A stretch of 18,129 nucleotides of DNA from positions 1-18,129 of the forward strand of contig SFFH01000038.1 in assembly GCA_004557905.1 (NCBI GenBank), written 5' to 3'. Origin of the DNA: Clostridiales bacterium. Its GTDB lineage: Bacteria > Bacillota > Clostridia > Christensenellales > Aristaeellaceae. Below the pieces are notes generated by a model. It searched no databases. It saw nothing but the letters and a program-made list of their open reading frames with translations, and was not told the DNA's origin. Position numbers and translations under genes: made by a program. How positions within the stretch are numbered: position 1 is the first letter of the stretch; the number at the start of each line of letters is the position of its first letter. Below, one piece after another: positions 1 through 5,759 of the stretch.

Positions 1-860
1 TAGCCGACGTACTCGTAGTTCTTCGCGGCGATGTCCGCGCGGCACATGAAGTCGATGAACTTCTCCGCGCCGGAGACGTTGCGCGCGTTGGCCGGGATGC
101 AGATGGAGTCGTAGAAGATGTTGCTGCCCTCCTGTGGCACGACGTAGTCAAGCTCCTCGCTCTCGCTCATGCAGAAGGTCGCGTCGCCGCTCCAGACCAG
201 CGCCACAGCCGCCTCGCCGCCGATCATCTTGTCCTTCACCTCGTCCACGACGTAGGCCAGCACCATGGGTTTCTGCTCGATGAGCAGATTCTTGGCGTCC
301 TCCAGGTCGGCCGGATCGACAGAGTTGAGGTCATGGCCCGCCATCACCAGCGCGATGGCCAGCGTGTCGCGCGGGGAGTTGAGCATGAGCATGTCCATGG
401 TGTAGGTCTCGTCCATCAGCGTATCCCAGCTAGTGGGCGTCTCCTCGACCATCTCCTTGTTGTACAGGATGCCCATCGTGCCCCAGGTGTAGGGGACGGA
501 GTAGGCCGCCTCCGGGTCATAGTCCTCATGCAGGAAGCGCGGGTCGATGTTGGCCACGTTGGGGATGTTCTCCCAGTTGATCTTCTGCAGCAGGTTTTCC
601 TGAATCATGCGCTCGATCATGTAGTCGCTGGGGAAGATGACGTCGTAGCTCGAGCCGCCCATGGCGATCTTCGCGTACATGTCCTCGTTGGTCTCAAACG
701 TCTCGTAGATGACCTTGATGCCGGTCTCCTGCTCGAACTGGTCGAGCACCTCGACGTCGATGTAGTCGCCCCAGTTGTAGACGTTGATCGTCTCCTGCGC
801 CAGCGCGAGCACCGGGCACAGCAGGGTAAGGCACAGAATCAGCCAGACACACTTTTTCAT
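1..860 (-). CDS. potD: Spermidine/putrescine ABC transporter substrate-binding protein PotD (C-terminus cut by window edge)
   Basis: Extracytoplasmic polyamine-binding protein that delivers spermidine or putrescine to the PotABC transporter. About 286 codons are visible; the family is usually near 350, so the C-terminus lies left of base 1. The start is an ATG at 860 preceded by AAGGAG nine bases upstream. Residues 1-21 form a signal peptide with a hydrophobic core and an ALA|QE cleavage site, followed by the family's N-terminal pattern VYNWGDYID and, further on, SSYDVIFPSDYMIERM. It is the last gene of the pot operon, 234 bases after potC, with palindromes in the gap. An oddity is the lack of a proper lipobox: Cys15 follows LTLL, with no small residue before it, whereas monoderm binding proteins are normally lipoproteins. 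Family assignment is firm; the choice of polyamine is inferred from operon context. Confidence 0.93.
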   Translation of the reverse strand, partial: MKKCVWLILCLTLLCPVLALAQETINVYNWGDYIDVEVLDQFEQETGIKVIYETFETNEDMYAKIAMGGSSYDVIFPSDYMIERMIQENLLQKINWENIPNVANIDPRFLHEDYDPEAAYSVPYTWGTMGILYNKEMVEETPTSWDTLMDETYTMDMLMLNSPRDTLAIALVMAGHDLNSVDPADLEDAKNLLIEQKPMVLAYVVDEVKDKMIGGEAAVALVWSGDATFCMSESEELDYVVPQEGSNIFYDSICIPANARNVSGAEKFIDFMCRADIAAKNYEYVG

Positions 861-945
861 TTCTTCATGCTCCTTTTCAGATGGAATGGGGTATGGAGTG
901 CGGGTTGACAGAGAGGGAATCCGGCGCGGGTTCGGCGCGCCTCCT

Positions 946-987
946 CCGTTTCAATCGTAGGCTGCTGCGCAGCCTGCTCTGAAACGG
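946..987. repeat. Nested palindrome between potC and potD
   Basis: An 8-bp outer stem (CCGTTTCA at 946-953, TGAAACGG at 980-987) encloses a second perfect 7-bp stem (AGGCTGC at 959-965, GCAGCCT at 969-975) with a 3-nt loop. There is no T-run on the potD-proximal side, so it is not a textbook intrinsic terminator. It could be a REP-like repeat, an RNA processing or stability element that sets PotD level apart from PotABC, or part of a small inserted repeat together with the twin hairpins at 1011-1051. Confidence 0.6.
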
Positions 988-1010
988 TGTTTTTCATGGA
1001 TCAGGATACG

Positions 1011-1051
1011 TTGGGCTGCCGCCCAAACCTGCCTGGGGACATCGTCCCCAG
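1011..1051. repeat. Twin perfect hairpins downstream of potC
   Basis: Two adjacent perfect inverted repeats: TTGGGC (1011-1016) with GCCCAA (1021-1026), loop 4, and CTGGGGAC (1033-1040) with GTCCCCAG (1044-1051), loop 3. Both lie 44-84 bases after the potC stop on the transcribed strand. No T-tract follows either of them. They may slow exonuclease decay of potABC mRNA or belong to a dispersed intergenic repeat. Confidence 0.55.
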
Positions 1052-1094
1052 ATCCCTTCTTCGCTTCGCGCGCTCAGATGCTGCCGCGCGAAAA

Positions 1095-1901
1095 TCAGTA
1101 AGGGATGCGCACCTTTTCGACCTTCTCCCTGCCGCGCGGGTCGCGGCGCAGGTCCTGCAGGTTGATGCCGATGAGCAGCACGAACACGCAGGCGAAGATG
1201 ATCGTCGAGAGCGCATTGATCTTGGGCGAGATGCCGCGCTTGGCCATCGTGTAGATGGTGATGGACAGGTTGCTCACGCCCGAGCCGGTGGTGAAGAAGC
1301 TGACCACAAAGTCGTCGATGGACATGGTCAGCGCCATGATGAAGCCGGAGAACACGCCGGGCATGATGTCCGGCAAGATCACCCGCAAAAAGCCCTGCAC
1401 GGGCGTCGCGCCCAGATCCTGCGCCGCCTCGGCCAGATGCGGGTCGAGCTGGCGCAGCTTGGGCAGCACGCTGAGCACCACATACGGCACGCAGAACGCG
1501 ATGTGCGACAGCAGCAGCGTCAGATAGCCCAGCTGGATACGGGCCATGGCGTACAGCAGCATCAGCGATACGCCGGTGACGACCTCGGAGTTGAGCATCG
1601 GCAGGTTGACGATGGACATCATCACGCCCCGCGGGCGTCGCTTCATCTGGAACAGCGCGATCGCGCCGACCGTGCCCAGCACCGTGGAGAGCGCCGCGGC
1701 CAGCAGGCCGATGGAGAGCGTGGTGCCCAGGGCGCTCATAATCGCCTGATCGGCAAACAGCTCCCTGTACCACCGCAGCGTAAAGCCGCCCCACTGCGCG
1801 CGGGACTTGCTGTCGTTGAAGGAATAGAGGATCAGCAGCACGATGGGCGCATAGAGGAACGCCATGATCAGGCCGATGTACGCCTTTCTCAGCTTTTTCA
1901 T
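1095..1901 (-). CDS. potC: Polyamine ABC transporter permease PotC
   Basis: Second membrane subunit of the spermidine/putrescine importer. At 268 residues it has normal PotC length. An N-terminal membrane helix (about residues 8-27) is followed by the binding-protein-dependent transport fold. The EAA loop that docks on the ATPase is clear near residues 158-180 (EAAQDLGATPVQGFLRVILP), and SIDDFVVSFF after it is typical of PotC. Its ATG overlaps the potB stop in a TGATG junction, which points to translational coupling; an AGGAGG lies about 12 bases upstream inside potB. It is followed by a long palindromic gap before potD. Assignment to PotC rather than another type I importer permease rests on order and on the neighbouring PotA, PotB and PotD. 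Confidence 0.95.
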   Translation of the reverse strand: MKKLRKAYIGLIMAFLYAPIVLLILYSFNDSKSRAQWGGFTLRWYRELFADQAIMSALGTTLSIGLLAAALSTVLGTVGAIALFQMKRRPRGVMMSIVNLPMLNSEVVTGVSLMLLYAMARIQLGYLTLLLSHIAFCVPYVVLSVLPKLRQLDPHLAEAAQDLGATPVQGFLRVILPDIMPGVFSGFIMALTMSIDDFVVSFFTTGSGVSNLSITIYTMAKRGISPKINALSTIIFACVFVLLIGINLQDLRRDPRGREKVEKVRIPY

Positions 1902-2863
1902 CAGAGAATGCGCACCTCCTTCTGCGTCTCGTCCTCCTTGTCCATGCGGCCGAGCGCGCCCATGAACGCCAGCACGACGACCATCACCAGCAGCGAGAGC
2001 GTCGCGCCGAAGTGCCAGTCACTGGACTTGCCGAACTGGTTCTGGATGATGTCGCCGATGAGCGGCACCTTGCCGCCGCCCATGAGCTGGCTGATGACGA
2101 ACGTGGTCACCGCCGGTACGAACACCATCGTCACGCCCTCCAGCACGCCGGGCAGCGAGTAGGGCAGCGTCACGCGCAGGAAGCTCTTGCGCGGGCTGGC
2201 GCCCAGGTCGGCGGCAGCCTCCAGCAGGCTGCGGTCGATCTTCTCGATCACGGTGTAGATCGGCATGATCATGAAGCTCAGGTAGTTGTAGACCATGCCG
2301 AGGATGACGGCCTTCTCGTTGTACAGGAAGATGATCTTCTTGCCCACGCCCATGCGCGTGAGCATCGCGTCAAACGCGGGGAATGCCTCGCGCAGGCTGG
2401 CGATCCAGCTGTTGAGGATGCCGGAGTTTTCCAGGATGCTCATCCAGGAATAGGTGCGCAGCAGGAAGTTCATCCACATCGGCAGGATCAGCAGCATCAG
2501 CCACAGCGCGGGCCGCCTGAAGTCCTTGCCGGTCAATATCAGCGCCACGGGATAGCCCAGCAGCAGGCAGATCACCGTCGTGATGACGGCCACCTTGAGG
2601 CTGCGCAGCAGGAGCTTGAGGTAGGTCGGCTCAAGCATGCGCTTAAAGTTGGCCAGCGAGACGACCGCGCGCTTGACCGGCCGCTCGGTCGTCAGCGTGC
2701 CGTCCTCCAGCTGAAAATACGTCGCGCCGTCCTCGAGGACGACCTCGGTATAGGCGGGCGTCTCCTCCACCGTCACGCCGTACCAGACGATCATGATGAG
2801 CGGCACGACGATGAAGATCATGGCCCACAGCACAAACGGCACGGTCAATGCCTTGTTTCTCAT
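1901..2863 (-). CDS. potB: Polyamine ABC transporter permease PotB
   Basis: First membrane subunit of the spermidine/putrescine importer, 320 residues. The first membrane helix (about 8-27) is followed by an unusually long extracytoplasmic stretch (about 28-75, acidic, with VVLEDGATYFQLEDG) before the conserved transport fold. PotB proteins are more often 275-300 residues, so this loop accounts for the extra length. The EAA docking loop reads LLEAAADLGASPRKSFLRV near residues 213-231. The ATG at 2863 has AAGGAGG about ten bases upstream and starts 15 bases after potA. The 3' end overlaps potC. Confidence 0.95.
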   Translation of the reverse strand: MRNKALTVPFVLWAMIFIVVPLIMIVWYGVTVEETPAYTEVVLEDGATYFQLEDGTLTTERPVKRAVVSLANFKRMLEPTYLKLLLRSLKVAVITTVICLLLGYPVALILTGKDFRRPALWLMLLILPMWMNFLLRTYSWMSILENSGILNSWIASLREAFPAFDAMLTRMGVGKKIIFLYNEKAVILGMVYNYLSFMIMPIYTVIEKIDRSLLEAAADLGASPRKSFLRVTLPYSLPGVLEGVTMVFVPAVTTFVISQLMGGGKVPLIGDIIQNQFGKSSDWHFGATLSLLVMVVVLAFMGALGRMDKEDETQKEVRIL

Positions 2864-2878
2864 GTCGGCAGGCCCTCC

Positions 2879-3973
2879 TTATTTGGCGCGCTCGGCGTGC
2901 CTGCGCAGCACGTCGGGGGAGCAGTCGCTCTTGCGCATGACCTGGATGTCCTCCGGCGCGACGGTCAGCTTGACGCTCGTGCCCACCGGCCGCGCATGCG
3001 TGGAGTGCACCAGCAGCACGTTTTCGCCCGAGCGCACCTTCATCTCGTAGTGCACGCCCTTGAACAGCAGCGATTCCACCACGCCCTGCGGCACATTTTC
3101 AGCCGGGTCGTCGATGGGCTTGAGCTTGAGGTCCTCCGGCCGCACGACGACGTCCACCTCGGCCTCCTCGCCAAAGCCGCTGTCCACGCACGGGAACGCG
3201 CAGCCCAGGAAGCGCACCAGCCTGTCGCGCACCATGGTGCCCGCGAGGATGTTGCTGTCGCCGATGAAGTCCGCCACGAACGCAGACTGCGGCTCGTTGT
3301 AGATGTCCTCCGGCGTGCCCAGCTGCAGGATCTCTCCCGCGCGCATGACGGCGACGCGGTCGCTCATGGTGAGCGCCTCCTCCTGGTCGTGCGTAACGAA
3401 GATGAAGGTGATGCCGCTCTCGCGCTGGATGCGCTTGAGCTCCAGCTGCATCTCGCGGCGCAGCTTGAGGTCCAGCGCTGCCAGCGGCTCGTCCAGCAGC
3501 AGCACGTCCGGCTGGTTGATCAGCGCGCGCGCAATGGCCACGCGCTGCTGCTGGCCGCCGGAGAGCGAGGCGATCTTGCGCTTTTCAAAGCCGGAAAGGC
3601 CCACCAGCTCCAGCATCCGCGTCACCTCGGCGGCGGTCTTTTTCTTGTCCTCGCCGCGCAGCTCGGGGCCGAAGGCCACGTTCTGCGCCACGTTCAGATG
3701 CGGGAAGAGCGCATAGCGCTGGAATACCGTGTTGATGGCGCGCTTGTACGGCGGCAGCGGCACGATGTTCTCGCCCTTGTAGAGAATCTCGCCGGCCGAG
3801 GGCTTCTCAAAGCCGCCGATGCAGCGCAGCAGCGTGGTCTTGCCGCAGCCGGACGGGCCCAGCAGCGTGACGAACTCGTTCTTGCCGATATCGATGCTCA
3901 CACCGCCCAGCGCGACGAAGCCGTCCTCAAAGACGACGCGCAGGTCGCGGATGGAGAGAATGGCGTTTTCCAC
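2879..3973 (-). CDS. potA: Polyamine ABC transporter ATPase PotA
   Basis: Cytoplasmic ATPase that powers polyamine import through PotB and PotC. It has 364 residues, normal for PotA. All nucleotide-binding motifs are intact: Walker A GPSGCGKT at 39-46, Q-loop Gln85, signature LSGGQ at 137-141, Walker B VLLLDE at 157-162, D-loop ALD at 166-168 and the switch His195 (VTHD). The C-terminal third (about 240-364) carries the TOBE-type regulatory domain usual in PotA/MalK proteins, including VVRPEDLKL. The start is a GTG at 3973 with AGGAGG seven bases upstream. It lies 24 bases after the regulator gene, so the two should share a transcript. Confidence 0.96.
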   Translation of the reverse strand: MENAILSIRDLRVVFEDGFVALGGVSIDIGKNEFVTLLGPSGCGKTTLLRCIGGFEKPSAGEILYKGENIVPLPPYKRAINTVFQRYALFPHLNVAQNVAFGPELRGEDKKKTAAEVTRMLELVGLSGFEKRKIASLSGGQQQRVAIARALINQPDVLLLDEPLAALDLKLRREMQLELKRIQRESGITFIFVTHDQEEALTMSDRVAVMRAGEILQLGTPEDIYNEPQSAFVADFIGDSNILAGTMVRDRLVRFLGCAFPCVDSGFGEEAEVDVVVRPEDLKLKPIDDPAENVPQGVVESLLFKGVHYEMKVRSGENVLLVHSTHARPVGTSVKLTVAPEDIQVMRKSDCSPDVLRRHAERAK

Positions 3974-3997
3974 AATATGATCCTCCTGTTGCTCTCA

Positions 3998-4540
3998 TCA
4001 GAAATTCGGCGGCGTTGACACCCACAGCACGGTCGCCGGGGTCTTGCCGGGATTGGCCAGGTAGTGCTGCACGGAGGGCTTGTAGGAGAAGCTGTCGCCC
4101 TTGCGCACGCGGTAGCTCTTTTCGCCCAGCACCAGCGTCACCGCGCCTGCGAGCACGTGGCCGAACTCCTCGCCCATGTGCGGCAGATCGGGCTCCAGCT
4201 TCGCGCCCGGCTCCAGCGTCACCAGAATCGGCTCCATGTCCTTCTTCTGCGCGTTGGGGATGAGCCAGTGGATGGTCACGCCGTCGTCGCTCTCCTTGAT
4301 GAACACGTCCTCCTTGCGGCAGACGGGGTTGTCCCCCTGCTCGTCGGAAAAGAACTCGTGAAACGAGCTGCCCAGCGTCGTGAGGATGTCCTCCAGCGTG
4401 GACAGGGAGGGCGAAGTCTGGTTGCTCTCCAGCTGGGAGATGAAGCCCTTGGAGAGCTCGCAGCGGTCGGCCAGCTCCTTCTGCGTCAGGTTGTTCTTCT
4501 GGCGAAGGCTTCTGATCTTCTCGCCGATGTTGATATCCAC
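3998..4540 (-). CDS. XRE-family regulator with C-terminal cupin domain (PuuR-like)
   Basis: Probable DNA-binding regulator of the pot operon. The N-terminal helix-turn-helix covers about residues 5-60 (recognition region LTQKELADRCELSKGFISQLE). The C-terminal cupin barrel covers about 100-177, with PHMGEEFGHVLAGAV as its first motif. The 180-residue HTH-plus-cupin layout is that of PuuR and related regulators, whose cupin senses a small molecule; here a polyamine is the natural guess from context. The start is a GTG at 4540 with AAGGAGG seven bases upstream. It is the first gene after the operon promoter, so autoregulation is likely. I infer, and cannot show, that polyamines are the ligand. 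Confidence 0.9.
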   Translation of the reverse strand: MDINIGEKIRSLRQKNNLTQKELADRCELSKGFISQLESNQTSPSLSTLEDILTTLGSSFHEFFSDEQGDNPVCRKEDVFIKESDDGVTIHWLIPNAQKKDMEPILVTLEPGAKLEPDLPHMGEEFGHVLAGAVTLVLGEKSYRVRKGDSFSYKPSVQHYLANPGKTPATVLWVSTPPNF

Positions 4541-4597
4541 GGAAAAGCCTCCTTGAGTTTAGTAATACATGACTTTAAGGTTATCATTGCGATGCAG

Positions 4598-4626
4598 ATT
4601 AAAACATATTTCGACCCCGTTGTCAA
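4598..4626 (-). promoter_or_regulatory. Sigma-A promoter of the regulator-potABC(D) operon
   Basis: On the minus strand a perfect -35 TTGACA (4621-4626), a 17-base spacer and -10 TTTAAT (4598-4603) with an extended TGT before it. Transcription would start near 4591, leaving a leader of about 50 nt before the GTG at 4540. The 340-base gene-free interval 4541-4879 also holds an AT-rich stretch (4640-4780), a weaker promoter-like pair (TTAACA 4730-4735, TATATA 4708-4713), a palindrome and the terminator of the next unit. Confidence 0.8.
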
Positions 4627-4811
4627 GGGCTTTCGCCAAAGTTTTTGCATCGATTTGAAATTCGTTCGTTTTTTCATGTCCTCTTCCGGCAGAATCGCTC
4701 AGAATTCTATATATTGCTTGATTTCTCGATGTTAAGCATTTCTGACTTGAAGCTTACCTTTTCTAAACATTTCTCTTTTTCCCCCCCGCCGGGCGGTTTG
4801 CTTTTATCAAA

Positions 4812-4823
4812 CTGACCGGTCAG
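4812..4823. promoter_or_regulatory. Perfect 12-bp palindrome, operator-like
   Basis: CTGACCGGTCAG is fully self-complementary with no loop, which suits a dimeric DNA-binding protein better than an RNA hairpin. It sits 8 bases beyond the XRE-gene terminator and about 190 bases upstream of the pot promoter. TGACCGGTCA-type sites are common for TetR-like repressors, but no such gene is in view and chance cannot be excluded. Confidence 0.3.
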
Positions 4824-4830
4824 AAGCATA

Positions 4831-4863
4831 AAGCCGGACGCTCCCGTGGGAAGCGTCCGGCTT
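4831..4863 (-). terminator. Intrinsic terminator of the DUF2975/XRE unit
   Basis: A perfect 12-bp stem (AAGCCGGACGCT at 4831-4842 with its complement at 4852-4863) and a 9-nt loop, starting 17 bases after the XRE stop. The T-run on the minus strand is short (TTT), so it may act partly by hairpin strength. Confidence 0.7.
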
Positions 4864-4879
4864 CGCGCCCTTGCGCAGC

Positions 4880-5092
4880 TTATTCTCTTTGTTCCTCCTC
4901 ATACACCAGGATGTCCCCCGGCTGGCAGTCAAGCGCGCGACAGATCGCCTCCAGCGTCTCAAAGCGCACGGCCTTCGCGCGGCCGTTCTTGAGAATGGAG
5001 AGGTTCGCCATCGTGATGCCCACGCGCTGGGACAGCTCCGTCAGGCTCATCTTGCGCCGGGCCAGCATCACGTCCAGATCTACCCGAATCAT
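4880..5092 (-). CDS. Small XRE-family helix-turn-helix protein (YozG-like)
   Basis: A stand-alone DNA-binding domain of about 70 residues that almost certainly regulates its own two-gene unit. The helix-turn-helix covers nearly the whole protein (MSLTELSQRVGITMANLSIL, then VRFETLEAICRALDC), with an acidic tail. I place the start at the ATG at 5092, seven bases after AGGAGG; the in-frame ATG at 5098 is only two to three bases from that site. It follows the DUF2975 gene by 12 bases. Pairing of such a small XRE protein with a DUF2975 membrane protein is very common in Firmicutes, though what the pair responds to is not established. Confidence 0.9.
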   Translation of the reverse strand: MIRVDLDVMLARRKMSLTELSQRVGITMANLSILKNGRAKAVRFETLEAICRALDCQPGDILVYEEEQRE

Positions 5093-5104
5093 GCGCATCC
5101 CTCC

Positions 5105-5635
5105 TCAGATCGTCAGGTCGCTGTCCTGCTGAAGCAGCGCTGCGCGGCGCACCAGCAGGCCCAGCGCATGCGCGAGCAGCGCCACCCCGAAGAATGCCAG
5201 CGCCAGCAGCAGCAGGTAAATCATCGTCAGGACCATCTCCCGGCAGATGAGCAGCAGCAGCACGAAGGCGGCCAGAATCGCCGCGCCCGAAAGCGCCAGC
5301 GAAAAGGCAATCGCTGTCATCGCCCGTTCATTCTCCGGCGTGAACGCGCTGCCCTGCGACAGCCTGCCCACCATCCGGATAAACACGATCAGCGCCCTCC
5401 AGCAGCAGACCGAGACGATCGCCACCGTCACCAGCCCCGTCAGCGAGGCTGCAATTGTGTCCGCCATGCGGTCGCCGATGCCCCAGGACAGGCACGAGAC
5501 GCCGATACAGACCAGCCAGACCGCGATCAGCGTTCCGATCACGCCCGCCGCGGCGGCGGCGATGCGCAGCAGCCTGAAGATGGCCTGCTCGTCGCGCAGG
5601 CTTCCATGCTTTTTCCTGTTTCCCGTTTTTTCCAT
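5105..5635 (-). CDS. DUF2975 family membrane protein
   Basis: Integral membrane protein of 176 residues with four predicted membrane segments (about 24-46, 61-87, 105-132 and 135-162) and a conserved turn reading SQGSAFTPENERAMTAI, a hallmark of DUF2975. The function of the family is unknown; a role as membrane partner of the co-transcribed XRE regulator is inferred from their constant pairing. The ATG at 5635 is preceded by GAGGTGAG. It is the first gene of the unit, with a leader of only about 13 nt from the mapped promoter. Confidence 0.88.
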   Translation of the reverse strand: MEKTGNRKKHGSLRDEQAIFRLLRIAAAAAGVIGTLIAVWLVCIGVSCLSWGIGDRMADTIAASLTGLVTVAIVSVCCWRALIVFIRMVGRLSQGSAFTPENERAMTAIAFSLALSGAAILAAFVLLLLICREMVLTMIYLLLLALAFFGVALLAHALGLLVRRAALLQQDSDLTI

Positions 5636-5654
5636 ATGTTCTCACCTCGGGAAC

Positions 5655-5683
5655 ATCATACCACCCAGCGCATCGATTGTCAA
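5655..5683 (-). promoter_or_regulatory. Sigma-A promoter of the DUF2975/XRE unit
   Basis: Minus-strand -35 TTGACA (5678-5683), 17-base spacer, -10 TATGAT (5655-5660). Expected transcription start is near 5648. Confidence 0.82.
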
Positions 5684-5692
5684 TCATTATTT

Positions 5693-5705
5693 ATCGAATT
5701 TCGAT
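5693..5705. promoter_or_regulatory. Operator-like inverted repeat upstream of the DUF2975 promoter
   Basis: ATCGAA-T-TTCGAT is a perfect 13-bp inverted repeat lying ten bases upstream of the -35 box. A related ATCGAT sits at 5672-5677 in the spacer next to the -35. Short symmetric ATCGA-type sites suit the adjacent XRE protein, which would make the unit self-regulated. Confidence 0.5.
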
Positions 5706-5724
5706 ATGTTCTCATCGACGCACG

Positions 5725-5751
5725 AAAAATGGCGGAGAGCATCTCTCCGCC
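5725..5751 (-). terminator. Intrinsic terminator of the DUF6020-like gene
   Basis: Perfect 9-bp stem (GGCGGAGAG 5731-5739, CTCTCCGCC 5743-5751) with a 3-nt loop, followed on the minus strand by ATTTTT. It begins 9 bases after the stop codon and lies just upstream of the DUF2975 regulatory region. Confidence 0.88.
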
Positions 5752-5759
5752 GTCAGGCA

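Larger units (their letters stand above)
5629..5714. repeat. 16-bp direct repeat pair around the DUF2975 promoter
   Basis: TTTCCATATGTTCTCA (5629-5644) and TTTCGATATGTTCTCA (5699-5714) differ at one base and lie exactly 70 bp apart. One copy covers the start codon and ribosome site of the DUF2975 gene; the other lies upstream of the -35. A repressor bound at both could loop the promoter and block translation initiation sequence at the same time. Confidence 0.6.

Noticed and set aside
2012..4018. 668-codon open frame on the plus strand
   Set aside because: It is antisense to potB and potA, is rich in His, Arg, Gln and Leu with no domain pattern, and arises from the GC-biased third positions of the real genes.
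4486..4677. 63-codon minus-strand frame upstream of the XRE-cupin regulator
   Set aside because: It spans the operon promoter and enters the regulator gene in another frame; no conserved features. A weak ribosome site is present, so a leader peptide is not strictly excluded.
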